NCBI GenBank assembly: GCA_032622095.1
Contig: CP136067.1
Span: 78,146,705 to 78,210,704, forward strand
DNA from: Siphonodentalium dalli
Taxonomy: Eukaryota; Mollusca; Scaphopoda; Gadilida; Siphonodentaliidae
Direction of reading: 5' to 3'
Length of the DNA stretch: 64,000 nucleotides
Shown: piece by piece, positions 32,335 through 46,049 of the stretch
How the letters are laid out: the number at the start of each line of letters is the position of its first letter
Numbering within the stretch: the stretch's first letter is position 1
Program-made: the position numbers and the translations under genes
The notes under the pieces: generated by a model
What the model was told of the DNA's origin: nothing
Seen by the model: only the letters and a program-made list of their open reading frames with translations
The model's database searches: none

Positions 32335-33207
32335 TATACAATGAAAACAACTTTACATGACTTCTTTACATGACTTAGCGCAGGTATACAGAGTCCCGGA
32401 GCCACAATTAACCTCAGACTTTCGCCAGACCCCATCCCTATTCAGAGCGTTGAATAAAATTTCCCCAAAGCGGATTAGCGGATTTTGGATATGTTACACA
32501 CGAAGGTCTCCTCTGTCCAACGATACCAAAGTTAGCTTGTTATGAATTGTTTTCCGGGTATAGGCCTCATATTTCAGCCCCGACAGCCAGACTAAGGTTG
32601 TTTCAGGGCTGAGAGGAAATTTGTGTTTAATGAATGCCACTACATTATCGGAATGTTAGGTACTATTGGCGAGTGCTCATTATATAATCTATTATTAGTA
32701 TTTGTATGTCTGAGGTAAAATATAATGAATCAGAATATGTTTGAATAGGAGGTTGATCCATGTGTGAGGTAACTGCCATATAACAAAATGAAATTCCGGC
32801 ATCAATTTTAAAAGGATTCGAAAGTAAAATAAATATAGTCATTGCCATGTGATGTAAAATAGTTTCATATTTTTCGGGACGAGATATGTGGTATTCCAAA
32901 CAGGAGTTCTGCAATATTACTTATTTTCAGATTTTCACGGGTTTGTTTCTCAGATAATTATGAGCGCTCTTTTTGGCACATGCAACGTGCTCATGAAGAA
33001 ATAGCGATATGCGTCTTCAGATCGGTTTGCACAGGAACGTGCGGGGATATCAGCGATATGATCTCAGTTTACTACACAAATTACGTCTGCGACAACGGAA
33101 ATTGTGTATTTTCTGCGTCAAGCGTAGAAATGTGGAGGGGCTGGGTGTGGGATCTTTTTTATCCTTTTTGGTACAAGCTTAAGTGGGCTTTAAATGTAGA
33201 ACATTGA
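32335..33207. other. AT-rich intergenic DNA, nothing recognised
   Basis: No repeat family of the window and no credible exon seen. A 75-codon plus frame (32980-33207) has no recognisable motif. Confidence 0.5.
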
Positions 33208-33830
33208 TCAGCGTTGGTGATTAATTTGGGAAGCCTATTCCATTCAATGACCATCGCTGGGAAAAATGACCGTTTTAAGTGTTCATTATTGCAGTAGTAT
33301 ATGAATAGAATTTACTGAGGCGTCTCCAATTATAATCTGCAACTTCATGTGATCTGGGTGAAGTGTAGTGGATATTTATGAGGGTACTAAATTATTGACT
33401 ATATATAGTTTATAGAGTGTCTGTAATTTATGTAGTTGACGTCTTTTACTAAGTGAAATCCATTGAGCTTCCTGTAATATCGTGTTGTAAGAATGGTTGA
33501 TAATGCTGACTATCCGTCCAGCGTCGATAGGAAACCGGTCAAGCTTTTATAAGCCGGTCAAACATATATTTCAAAGCATTGTCCCAGCCGGCATCTGAAT
33601 AATCAAATAGGGGTGAAATATGTTTTGTAAATAATTTCAATGGTTATCCTGTCAAGTTGATATTTAATCCGTATAGGAGTTGAGATAGGCGCGAAGCAAT
33701 TCTTTTTGTCAGAACATTCGATATGGGCGTTCCATTTTAGATTTAGTTGGTGTTCCAGACGTAATTCACCTAAATGTTTATATATATGCTTGTCCACGAT
33801 GTCGTTGAATTTCCCACGGAATTGAGGTTC
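33208..33830 (-). pseudogene. Decayed non-LTR reverse transcriptase, thumb region
   Basis: The minus strand encodes, with several stops, a recognisable RT thumb and connection series: LGELRLEHQLNLKWNAHIE, then IKYQLDRITIEIIYKTYFTPI, then (other frames) short blocks and finally SFFPAMVIEWNRLPKLIT near 33208-33275. This matches the region after motif C in CR1/L2-like elements. At least six interruptions are visible, so it is an old fossil. It may pair with the RT palm fossil at 38480-38880, which lies upstream in the same orientation. Confidence 0.7.
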
Positions 33831-35660
33831 GGTTTCTCTGTTGAGGGCGCAACTAATAGGAAGGACTTGCCAACTATGTTAGTGTTTTTGTCTAATTCGT
33901 GTTCATTTCAGCCAAACCTTGGCTGTTTATTTCACACCACTTTCTGGGATAACCTGTGTGTCGACTGAGAACTTGTGTGCCAATTGAGGAGAACACGCGA
34001 AGGATTTGTGTAAATGTTAGCCCAAACGACATTTCGAAGTAACGACTGCTTTGTTGTTTATTTCGAGGAATAATACCGCATCATATGAATTCAGCCCAAA
34101 TATATTGACAGGTGTCAAGGGTCTAACTCTATACTGAGCAATAAAAAACTAATATTAATAAATACCGAGTATATTTAATTTAACGCCAATGGGTCGTTTA
34201 TGTGCGTTTAAGAGTGTATTTATGCCTAAAGCAAAGTGAAATAACGATCTTAAAATGAATTGGCCGGTATATTTTATTAGTTATCAGGGTTACCAGGGTC
34301 GTAGTTGCATAAATTACAATATATTTTATGTTTATGCTAAGATAACTTGATCGGTATTGAGGTTAACACAAATCCCATATATGGAAATTCCAAATATGGA
34401 AAGTGACGTGCGCAAAACAGATAAAACGACGAAATGTTGTCAAATTCCACGTCTGAATACGCGTCTTATTCTCACTTATACCGTGTTTATATCAGTGTTA
34501 TTCTATGTGTTGTTGTGTATTGTATTACTTTGATCAAGGTTGCGCTTTTGTTATTCTCACAAAAGGTAAATTTGATGCGTGTTTGATGCGTGTTTACATT
34601 TCAAAATTGCGTCTGCCATCTACAGTAACACTAACAGTGCGACGGAATTCCACATGTCCGAGCGCCATTGACTGATTGATTCCTTAATTACGAGACTAAT
34701 TTATCGAATAAGGTCAAATTTTCGCATATAACAAGACTCGTACGAGTGCCGACTTTCATTTCGCATTATTTTCGTTTTTATCTAAAAATAATCGTTCTCT
34801 ATGCCTATGGAGTCATGGACTGGAGATTCCCATGTAAATTTTTTCAACCAAAAAAAAATTCATTGTTTTGCCAATTTCAAGCTAGTTTATAGCATGGTCA
34901 TGGCATAATTTGGCCTAGCGAGTGTCGGTAGACGTTTCTTGAGTGTGCACAACAAATTTTGGTCCCAACGAAGCAGGCTAAAATCCTGAAATTTGTCAAT
35001 TTTACTTTGCGTGTGAAGAAAATATTCATTTAAACTTCCAAAATTGGTTGAAATATGCTCAACAACATTCAGTTGAATGGTGACATTATTTATAGTCACC
35101 GACTAACTTCCACGATGAATCAAATTTGTTTTTATTGGTGACAATTATGTCGCGAGAGATAAAAATGTAATTTTTTTAAAGAAAATGTTAAATTTTAGCT
35201 CATTTTAAGACTTTAATTGCTTGTAGATCGGTGTTAATTATCTTCGTCAATGATGTCATGTCACGCTTGTTAATAATTCATTTGTTCGGAAATACTTATT
35301 GGGGGTCGAAATGTATAAAATTTAACTACCACCACTTCCAAAAACAACACCGATAAACAATAACGCTCTTTGTTCCATGCAATGGAAATGGCTATTTATT
35401 GTCCTGATATCAGTGATATAAATGAATGCCTAAAATTAGTATTATCCTGAAATAAATTTATGCCACTTTGGCGAACATGGGAACCACGGTACAATTTATG
35501 CCATTTAGGCACACTTCAGAGTGAAATCAGGGCTTATATTTCGGCGAGAATCCAAATCTAGATTCTCGTAAATATTCTTGCAAATTACCCTGGATTCTCG
35601 TGAAAAAGTATATATGGATTCTCGCAAAATCAGATGAAATATATGCCCTGGAAATATAGC
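33831..35660. other. AT-rich DNA without recognised genes
   Basis: Low-complexity A/T-rich sequence. Around 35550-35635 the phrase GATTCTCG recurs four times at ~30-50-bp spacing. Nothing else supported. Confidence 0.5.
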
Positions 35661-36630
35661 AAATCGTTTAATGCTTTAGAATTTTTGTTTTCGGAGATTT
35701 ATATATATGCTTAAAGACATATTATGGACTTGTTATGGACTTTTTCGGGTGCGAGAAATTGATAAGTTAGTGCTCAGGCACTTTGCCAACCTGGGGAATG
35801 TTATCATTCTACTAACATCACTGAAAATTTCCAAAAAAATCTACCACACCACTTCATAGAGAACATCGTCTGAACTACTCCAAATTGTAAATATTTACAT
35901 CTCGATTCGGGGCGCAACTATTGGCTATAATTAAACAAAAATGATTTCGCCATCGAGAGTCATTGCATTTAACTAATATATAAGAATGACGTTGTGTATC
36001 ATCCATTTGAATTAATATTCGTAACGAATAACTACTTTGAGAAAGATTATTCTTAATTTCTATTTGATCACTCTGCCCGGTGTCTGCCGGAGTGTTTCAC
36101 ATCACTTTAATCAAGGAAGCCTGTTCAGAAAAACTTCATTTCAAGAAATCGTTTAATGCTTTAGAATTTTGGTTTTCGGAGATTTATATATATGCTTAAA
36201 GACATATTATGGACTTGTTATGGACTTTTTCGGGTGCGAGAAATTGATAAGTTAGTGCTCAGGCACTTTGCCAACCTGGGGAATGTTATCATTCTACTAA
36301 CATCACTGAAAATTTCCAAAAAAATCTACCACACCACTTCATAGAGAACATCGTCTGAACTACTCCAAATTGTAAATATTTACATCTCGATTCGGGGCGC
36401 AACTATCGGCTATAATTAAACAAAAATTATTTCGCCATCGAGAGTCATTGCATTTAACTAATATATAAGAATGACGTTGTGTATCATCCATTTAGATTAA
36501 TATTCGTAACAAATAACTACTTTGAGAAAGATTATTCTTAATTTCTATTTGATCACTCTGTCCGTTGTCTGCCGGAGTGTTTCACATCACTTTAATCAAG
36601 GAAGACTGTTCAGAAAAACTGCATTTCAAG
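35661..36630. repeat. 485-bp tandem duplication
   Basis: AAATCGTTTAATGCTTTAG starts at 35661 and 36146. The two copies are nearly identical, including TTCGGGTGCGAGAAATTGAT and CTCGATTCGGGGCGCAACTA, so the duplication is recent. Non-coding. Confidence 0.85.
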
Positions 36631-36703
36631 ATCACCAAACAACTTTCCTTTTTAGGGCCACCACATCTTTCCAAAGATGTACTTCTTCCATTTTGCTATC
36701 AAA

Positions 36704-37000
36704 GACCGAAAAATGTCGTTAAACTAGAGATCCAAATACCCACTAAGGGCCCCTATATCTTGAAATATTAAAGACCGAGAATGTCGTTAAACTATAAAGA
36801 CCGAAAAATGTCGTTAAACTAGAGATCCAAATACCCCCTATATCTTGAGATATTATAAAGACCGAAAAATGTCATTAAACTATTAAAGACCGAAAAATGT
36901 CGTTAAACTACAAAGACCGAAAAATGTCGTTAAACTAGAGATCCAAACATCCCCATCCCCTATTTTTTTAGACAATTAAGAACGAAATATGTCGTTACAC
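36704..37000. repeat. Short tandem array of AAAGACCGAAAAATGTCG units
   Basis: About seven copies of a 25-28-bp unit AAAGACCGAAAAATGTCGTT. Some carry a linked AAACTAGAGATCCAAATACC extension, giving a mixed 28/60-bp period. Confidence 0.8.
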
Positions 37001-37264
37001 CATTAATACATAATTTGTGTTTATGAAAGTCTGGCACCCATTAGCAGTTTGTTTTCAGTACATTTTAATATTCATTGGAACGTAAACAATTATTCGCTGA
37101 CAGAAATCATGTTAATATTGCCTTTCGTTACTGGTTTCCTCGACTCAAATATTTCTCACTGCTCAATACTTATAATTAAACAAAATGTTCTGTGTTTTAT
37201 GTCACTTCTTAATAGCATTATGTATTCTGCTATTGACAAGAAAAAAAGTTGCAGTATACGTTAA

Positions 37265-37754
37265 AGGTACGGAAGGCCTTGGTGGGTATCCTGTGAACAT
37301 ATTTCCACCTGCCAAAAACCGCTACAAACGAAAATAATATTCAAATATAGACATACTTTGTTAATATACAAATGAGAAATATCTCATAAACAGTATGTTA
37401 TTGTCGTAACTTTGACGATTGTTATGTAAACAAAGCATAAAAAGTTACTTTATTGGTGTTTCTTTATATTATGATGGTACACATAAAGAGCGTTCTTTGT
37501 TGCTCAATTCCTTATTTGGAAATAATAAAGAGCGTTTATACCATTTGTGTGTGATTAGCCAGTAGCATTGTGCTGCCTTCTATAACACAATCAGACTCTT
37601 GTTTAGGTAAAATTTAGTAGGTCTTTATGTGAGCATGATGTTTACGCGATAGTGATCGTATATTTGAACCAAAATGTATGCGTTTTAATATTTTTCTGTT
37701 TACGGTGTTTGGAACAAATATGAATATTTTCGACAACTAAGCCCCCTCGTCCCT
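37265..37754. mobile_element. TTAA-flanked MITE, family F, diverged copy
   Basis: 490 bp flanked by TTAA (37261-37264 and 37755-37758). The ends are inverted (AGGTACGG and CGTCCCT). The interior carries TAAAGAGCGTT and GGAAATAATAAAGAGCGTTT, shared with the copies at 50539 and 51972. TTAA targets occur in piggyBac and Kolobok superfamilies; the family is not resolved. Confidence 0.7.
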
Positions 37755-38479
37755 TTAATATAATTAATATAACATCCCTCATCCAATAATCTCCAAATTG
37801 CATATCTAATTTCAATCCTAGTTACACGTCACGCCGCCCCTCATCATTTGCCAATTGTACACCCTTTTTTGCTGCTGCTGCAACTGTTCAATTTCTTTAA
37901 AAATTATTGAAAACATGGCCCTCCCGCCCGCCGACATTTACCTCTGATTTTTTTTTATCATCGGTCCTCACAAAATTGAGCACACGTCCCTATATAATAT
38001 ACCTATTTAAACCGAGTATACACGGTGGTGTACTATATCAACCGTTCATTTAACCGTTTAGGTAGCATATTTCCACGTATACGTTATCACGACAAATCCC
38101 TGCTGATCTGTTATTAATGAACCAAACACTTAACATGTCAACACGCTCTGGCCCGCCAATGCTACAGTGTATAAACGTAACGGGGCAAATATGCACATTA
38201 TATTGGCAGCTAACGAGAGCATTCATCATCAGCAATCTGCTCACCCCTTTTAGCCGATACGATAGAAACTAAACGATTTGTTACTTCTAATTACCCGTAC
38301 TTAATTACACTACTTGCGTGTTAATAAAGTACGACCCCATTACCACTAAAGGTGAAACATGGGATTTAGAACATTAATATTCACTCTTACATAGTTCCAC
38401 ATTCAAGGTTCGTCTTGTGTAATCGTATGTCAGTTGTAACGTTGTGAAACCGCAACCGAACTGAATTATTCTATTGCTA

Positions 38480-38880
38480 AATAGTTCATGGCTGACCTGA
38501 TGCATGCATCTTAGTTTTCTTGTAGTGTATTCAAGTAGACTGAGATAAAAGTGACTGTGCGGCAGGTGTCATCTGCGTATATTATCGTTACCGATTCAAT
38601 ACCGGATATAGACGAGGAACACAAATGGTCCCAGGATATACCCCATGCGACATTCCTGCTGGGATTACCTCATATTTTGAAAATGTATCATTGAATATGG
38701 CCCTTTGCATCCGGTTATCTAGATATATGGTTTTCTATCCAATGTAAAATATTTCCTTCTAATCCATAAGAATTCAATTTATTTATCTGTCCCCTGTGTT
38801 AAACCAATTCGAAAGCTTTGGATATATCACATAATATATAACATATAAATAGTTATTTATCAAGGGATTGGCATAAAGGT
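38480..38880 (-). pseudogene. Decayed non-LTR reverse transcriptase, palm region
   Basis: The minus strand retains motif A (CDISKAF), LINKLNSYGLEGNILHWIE-like sequence, a motif B remnant (IPAGM, then GTICVPRL-like shifted frames) and motif C (IIYADDT near 38562-38582). Multiple stops and frameshifts. It is another CR1/L2-type fossil. Confidence 0.7.
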
Positions 38881-39233
38881 TTACTAGATGGTATGTTGTA
38901 CTTTGACCTGTGAGAAAACTGGGTTGATTGAATCTCGACCATGAGGACGCAATCGAAGGACTACACTTAAAACGTATTGTAACCCATACAACCCTAAGAA
39001 ATCTACTAGAGGGTCGTGTGACGCTATACTACATGGAGCTAGTAATTCCAACGGTTTTGAAAATAATAGCAACACTCATGTTGGCAGCAATGAGAACCGA
39101 CCTTTGACTGCTAAGAATGAACAAAATATCGATAAATTGTCGCAATTAACATCCTGGAGTCGTAATATTGTTTTGAGTCGTAACAGTCTTACTTAAGTTT
39201 GGGAGTATGCAGGAAAACGTCCTACAGTAGGTC

Positions 39234-39634
39234 ATGCCATCTGCCGATAATATATACCATGTTTTGTTTGAATGTTGTATTATACGTTATCATGTTCGAC
39301 ATCTATATAGATACAAAGACAGAAGGTCTCTTGTCATTTGGATCAAAACAAAGTACCAAGTACTGATGATAGACCTCAGCACCAGTGGAACTTGGCGGTG
39401 GTCAATCTTGAGATATTTGTTTGTTTTGAGTTGCCATATGAAAAGCAAGTAATGGACACTAGTCCAGCAGCCGCTTTGGACTACCCTTCGAATTATGGTC
39501 GGGTCAAAGACTGGCACATAGCTGAAGCGGTCACCAGTTTAGTCACAGCATATAGCAGCCTCACAATACCTCGCCACAGTGAGAGAGGCGAGAACAGTCC
39601 AATCATGAAACATTTAACGTTCGTGAAGACATGA
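39234..39634 (+). other. Unrecognised short frames
   Basis: Two overlapping plus frames (72 and 98 codons). The first contains NIYHVLFEC, reminiscent of the Cys/His tail (H-x4-C) of non-LTR ORF2 proteins, but too little is left to decide. The second has no family match I recognise. Confidence 0.25.
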
Positions 39635-40419
39635 CTCGACAGAAATATATGCTGATGTGTGATCTGTCACTCTTTTCGTGATTTGTTGATCCAGTTCAAT
39701 TTGGAAAATTAAAAAGCAAAGATCATGATGTCAGTCAACTCATCACTGACAGCTTCTATAGTTGTCGATCCGATGAAATGACCACAACCAGCATGGTTAA
39801 CGACAATCAATCATATAGTCCAGACTGTTTGGTAAAATGTTATCCAACAAATGGCAATTTGATATACACTTACCACATATTGGTATGGAATTATTTCGCG
39901 CAAATCCGAATTTATGCAAGTGTATACGGGGATTGTTGTAAGCTACACGGAGAGTGCATGAACGATCAAAATTCTTTCATTATTAAATTATTTCAACATA
40001 TTCTCGTGCATATAGGTTCATGTTGAACTTAATAAAAGGCCGTCCGGCCACAGTGTCCCCCGAAAAAGTGGCTTCATTGGGGGCATCAGCTTTTGTGAAA
40101 AAAATAATAAGGACCCTAAATCCGATACTATATTTCAGATCAATCCAACCAGTGTCCCCTGAAATGGTACACGGCAAACTCTAGATAGTTATTTGTTAAT
40201 GTTACCTTCATTCATGCTGGTTGTGTTATTTGTTACCAGGTGATCTGTTCAGTGAATAAACAAGAAATCATCGGAGAAAAGTTCATATTATATTTTCATA
40301 TAAGAAATCAATATTCCATATTTGAGAGCAACCAGACAAAAATGGGTGGATCGTACCCATATTCGAACTTGATCTGTATTTAAAGCTGATAAACTATCAT
40401 ACTAAATTTGATTCAGATA

Positions 40420-40670
40420 TGATCACAAAAACTGAAGTTATCATCCGGAAACCAGAAATTGACAGGTTTCTAAGTCAAAAAAGGGCCACAACTCTCGCAC
40501 TTGACCTGTATTTTGGTCTGATAAACTCACCTATAAAATTTTCTTTTGATATAATAACCCAAACTAAAGTTATCATCCGGAAACCATTTACGGACGCACA
40601 CACGGACGGACGGACGGACATCGGCTATTTTAATAGTCCCCCGAAAAAAATTTCCGGGGGGACAAATATG
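40420..40670. mobile_element. (ACGG)n-ended repeat fragment, Helitron-like in style
   Basis: A ~130-bp dimer (AGTTATCATCCGGAAACCA at ~40437 and ~40569) is followed by ACGGACGGACGGAC (40605-40618) and a CCCCCGAAA/TTTCCGGGGG hairpin (~40639-40660). Repeats of this style are widespread in bivalve genomes. Ends not resolved. Confidence 0.5.
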
Positions 40671-41216
40671 CCCATAGATTCTTATTGGACTTATTTGATT
40701 CTGAAATAAGCCCATATTGAAATTATACCCGTTATTCCGTCCAATGGCGCCGGTATACCGTACAGGCGTATATACACACAGTTTCCGATGAAAACGCAAT
40801 ACCACGGTACAACGGCTTGTATAGAACTTATTGCTCAAAGTGTGCCATATTGGACTTAATTCGTTTTGAAATACATGCACATTGAACCTATTTAAACCAC
40901 CAAATAGGTTCAAATTGAGCTCACGATACGGGAGAACAGGTTGATAATTTTGGTACATTTTCTTAGATTCATAATTTTCAAGTACGATATCATAACCCAA
41001 TCTGCGGAACAGGTGGTCAGGTTGGGTGTCACGGTCTAACGTCCAGACAACGGAAGTTATTCTATTGTCGGTTTTGTGATGGTCCCTGAATGATTTTGTT
41101 GTATTATGTGGTGTACTGGAACCGTAACATCAAGACAACATCACGCAAAATTATAGATCAATTGAATGCATTAAACTTTACCTTATACATATTTATTGTG
41201 TCCCATTATATCTATA

Positions 41217-44200
41217 TCTATATTTGCGAATGTCTGTCTGTCTGTCTGTGTTCTATAGAAATTCACAGGGGACCATCTAGATGATGCCAAAGGGGTCTAC
41301 TAGGAGTAGCTTTTTACGAGAAAGATAATGGTCGGGGTTTAGATTTTCTAAAGTGACGCCGTTGTTGTCAGGGGCAGAAAAGGGGGAGGGGCAGAAAAAA
41401 AAATTGTCGCCGATTGCCACCAAACTTATACATAATAATCCCCTTGATATAAGGAATCTAATGGTTTAAATATGGCAAAAGTCGCGCCGTTCGCGTCAGG
41501 GGAGCCCGGAAGGGAGAGGGGCAGATTTTGTTTCTGTCGCCGATTTCCACCAAACTTATATATAATCATCCCCATGATATGAAAAAACCAACGGTGTGGT
41601 TTAAAAGTGGCGTCGTTCGAGTCAGGGATGCACGGAAGGGGAGAGGGGCACCAAAATTGAAAAACTAATTTTAGCGCCGATCTTCACCAAATTGACATAT
41701 ATTCTTCTTCATTATACAAGGAATCAAATTGTGCGCTTTAACAACGCCAAATTGTTGTCTTTTGGTTGAGAGATTGGGAGGGGGTGGGCACTAAATTTGA
41801 TAATAATTTGTTTAGTCGCCGATTGCCACAACACTTATACAAAATCATCCCCATGGTATGAGGAGTCTAATGGTGTTGCTTATATCTGTCAAATGTGGCC
41901 TCATTCGAGTCAGGGTTGCATTGAAAGGGACAGGGGCGCCAAAATTGATGCACAATATTTTTGCGCCAATTTCCACCAAATTGATACACGTTCTTATCCA
42001 AGATACGAGGAATCTAATCGTGTGATTTAAAGACGCCATAGTGGTGCTGTTTGTTTGAGAGACGGGGTGTGGATTGGCACCAAATTTGATAAAAAAAAAT
42101 TATTTAGTCGCCGATTATCACCAAACTTATAAACAATCATCTCCATGATATCAGGAGTATAATCGTGTGGTTTAAGGATGTCATACGTTGGGCCATTCGA
42201 GTCAGTGGTGAATAGAGGTGAGAGGGACACAACAAATTATATCTATAATTCTATATGTTTAGTGCCGATTTCCACCAGATTGATACATATTCTTCTCTGT
42301 GATACGAGGAATCTTATCGTGTCATTTAGATACACCAAATGTGTGCCCTATGGGTGAGAGATATGGGGACCTTAAATTTGATACGAATTTGTATACTCGC
42401 CAATTTTCACCAATTTCATATATATACATCTCTAATCTCTAATGAGTCTTAGTGTGTGCAGCTTGAGACTGAAATAGGGACGGGAGGGTCACCAAGACTG
42501 ATACAAAATATGTTTAGTACTAATTACCATCAAATTCAGACACGTTCTTCTCAAATGATACAAGAAATCAAATCGTGCTGTCTGTCTGTCTGTCTTTCTG
42601 TCTGTCTGTCTGTGCGCGTTCTATATATAACTTCACGCGGTACAATCGAGATGGCACCAAGGAGTTCTAAGAGGGGTAGCTGTTTACAAGGAAGATAACG
42701 GTGCGGGTAAAATTTGTCGCTGTTGGTGTCAGGGGAAGAAAAGGGGGAGGTCGGCAAAATTAAAAATATATCGTGAAATAGTTTTGTCGCCGATTTCCAC
42801 CAAACGAATACATAATCACCTTCGCAATATGGCGTTGTTCGAGTCAACGTTGCATCAACAATTGATTTAATAAACTATTTTTAGCCCAGATTTCCACCAA
42901 ATTGATATATTATTCTTCTCTATGATACGAGGAATATCATCGTGTGATTTAGAGACGTCAAATTGCTGTCGGTTGGGTGAGAGATATTGGTCATAACTAT
43001 TCTCAGAATTTGTTCAGTTGCTGATTACCACCAAACATATATATATATAATCATCGCCAGTATATCATGCACCCATGAGTCTAATGGGAGTGGTTTAAAT
43101 ATGTCCAAAGAGGCAAACGCTGGTACAAATTTATTTGGCACCAATTTCCACCGAATTCATACACGTAATATACCATGAATTAAATCACATTTGGTGTCGT
43201 TTGCGTCGCGGATGGCGAGCGGATATGCACTATCATTGATAAGATTGCTATTCGCCTTTATCCACATATAAGTTATATACAGTCACCCAGGCCATCTCCA
43301 TATCATTTTAAGTAGTTTTGGACGTTCACATTTCACAATCCCGACATATGGTGACCCACTTAAGTCACTTGAACAATTATATCTTCTCAACTGTCATATT
43401 TATATGGGAATAGCAATCAGGGCATTCACAAAATGAGCTAGAAAAAAGAGATACATAGAAGAAGCATTAAACGTATATTTATCATTCTATTGAAGAGATA
43501 CATATATTCGTGCAAACTGATAGACCCCGAACCGTCAGAGGATTGCATATATATTATAACAAAATTGAGTATGTTCCATTCAATACAGTTTCCACAAAAA
43601 GTTACAATTTGTCAAGAGATATGGAAGGCCTGTTCAAAAATAGTGGTCACAGTGTGCAGTCAAATATAGTTTCTTCTGATAGACAAGAAAATGCAGTTAG
43701 TAGCATAAGACTTTTCAGGATCCTCCCAATACTGCACATCTGACAAGGGTTTTATAACAGACTCCTCGACTGACATAAGCAACTCAAAATCTCGCTCTGT
43801 GTCTGGCACATGTAGCGAATAGTTATGCGAATCAACATTTCGTTTAAACTGAGAATATTTAGCCAATAAATAGCACCATGAACAGAGGAGCACCTGGAAA
43901 TTTATTTGAAACATCTGTATCTTCATGGAGATAGCCAGGTGTCATCGAGAACTTAGTCCAACCCACTAAATTGATTGATACATCTCAATATTTAAAACCC
44001 AATTATCATCTTTTATCAAACTAATGTGTTTATGATGTTCATGTATCATATTATAACGTCTAATGTATACGCAGTTGTAAATAAATACATACTTCATTAT
44101 TGTTGGAACGGATTAATCGCGACAAACATAATGACAATTTACAAGGTGAGCCACTAGTTATATCCCATGACTGTAATAATCATGTTTTATGATGCTATTT

Positions 44201-44329
44201 GAATATACAATTGATGAGAAAACGTATCACACTTTTAAGCAAGAGCATTCTCTATCCCCAACAAATATCCACAGCATACAGAGGGTTTCTCATCGCATTA
44301 ACCTGGGCAACGCCGGGTAACCCTGCTAG
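41217..44329 (+). mobile_element. HINE-D copy 1 (non-autonomous Helitron-like)
   Basis: 3113 bp on the plus strand. The 5' terminus TCTATATTTGCGAATG (41217) is preceded by A. A (TCTG)n tract (41231-41248) leads into a long array of diverged ~110-155-bp monomers (CGCCGATTTCCACCAAA, then CATGATACGAGGAATCTAAT), interrupted by a second (TCTG)n at 42579-42614. A unique segment (~43500-44280) precedes the 3' end: CCTGGGC-AAC-GCCGGG hairpin, eight bases, and CTAG (44326-44329) followed by T. A minus 88-codon frame (43660-43926) has a homologous but broken counterpart in copy 2. No product recognised. Confidence 0.7.
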
Positions 44330-44907
44330 TACAAAATATAAACATACAACATATAAAGCTGATGTCCGTTCACAGGGGGTCGGAACACAAGTTACCAAAC
44401 TTACTAATCGCCCCCCTTCCCAATTAAACTTTCCTGAATGTACGTAGTTTGCAGAAGTGCCGTGTTACAGAAAGCCGAAATTTAGTTCTCGACATATAGC
44501 GAGAATGGCGAGTTAACATGTAACTGTCAACATGTCACAGTAATGACTGAAAATCACTGCATATATTCTGATAATCACTTAGTCATATTATTGCGAGTTT
44601 CTCAACTGTTATATGACAATATATTGAAGTATTGGGCATATCTTATATCTTGACTACAAGCTAAAGTGGCACCCACTTTCGAAATAGCGGACATCTTAAT
44701 TGAATCCGGTGACAAATCATTTAGTCATGCCAAGGTTCATGCTTGTATCAAAACATGTGAACGGTTTGTTTCCGGTTAGACCATTTATGAAGCATTTTAA
44801 GCATAAACATCAGAAAATGCTTCTACAGTCATGAATTAATCTTCGATGACAGAATAAAATATTTTGAACGGCGAAAGAAAATTCAATTTGGAATTCTTAG
44901 AAATTAA

Positions 44908-45553
44908 AGGCACGGGTGGCGTTCGTTGCTGAAATATCCATATTTGTTCAAATCGCCATCAACAGAGGGAATACTAAAATATATATAGTTTTGTTCATAT
45001 GCTAAACATAATCAGCGCGAAAATAGTATATATAATTGTCGTTAAGACGTACGATGGTGTACGCAAACAAGAGCCTGCTCGTGTTACAGAAGTTTTGCTT
45101 CTGTTTACATAACACAGCTCAATTATATTGGTCAATCACACACACACACATGATATAAACGCTCGTTATTATTTCCATATCAGGAAAACAGTAAAAATTA
45201 ACGCTCTTTGTGTTTACCATATTCGGATCTAAACACAAGCCAGGTTATGTAACGTTTTTTGCTTTTGTTTACATAACAAAGGAAAAACATTTGACAATAA
45301 CATACTGTTTATGCCATATTTCTGATTGGCATAAGAACAAAGTCTGTCTATATTTTACTATTATTTCTGTTTATGGCGGTTTTTATCAGCATACCCACCA
45401 CCAACGCCGCCCGTCTTGACGACAATATACTATTTACGCACTGATTATGTTTGGCATATGAACAAATCTATATATATTTTAATATTCCTTCTGTTGATGG
45501 CGATTTGAACAAATATGAATATTTCTGCAACGAACGCCCCCCCCCCCGTGCCT
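44908..45553. mobile_element. Family-F MITE, palindromic copy with inverted interior
   Basis: 646 bp flanked by TTAA (44904-44907 and 45554-45557). The ends are AGGCACGGG and CCCGTGCCT with ~170-bp inverted arms (ATTTGTTCAAATCGCCATCA near the left end, its complement near the right). The interior is reversed relative to copies 2 and 3 of the tandem unit, and a second right arm follows it. Confidence 0.75.
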
Positions 45554-46049
45554 TTAATGTGAGCTGCAGTTATTCCGGGAAAACGTGCATTATGGAGAGC
45601 CCTCTCCAATGGATATAAGAGTATAACTGGGCCGAGAGCCTTGTCTTTTACACACAATTACACGACATAATGTTCTATAAGAGAGGGGGGCCACCCCCTT
45701 TTCGTACGCCGGATTCCGGGGTTAATATAGAGTATTCCGGATGCCGAGTGCCAGTACGCCGGATGCCGAAACTTGTATATTTCGTATTCCGGATGCCGAA
45801 ATTACAATGACAAATATTATTTAGTGTTGTTTTTTGCATTCATAATTAACTATCGTTGTCACATATTTAATTTTCCTACCCGTCAAACGACGGCATTTCA
45901 CAATAGTCACGCGTCAATTATAGGCCTAAACAATGACAACAATAGTGTGGACGGTGAACGCAAAATGTATAGTATTAGAGATAACTTGATCGCTTTCGCC
46001 GGAGACTTCGACATGCGACCTTGAAAATTTAACTTAGTAAACATGGCGC

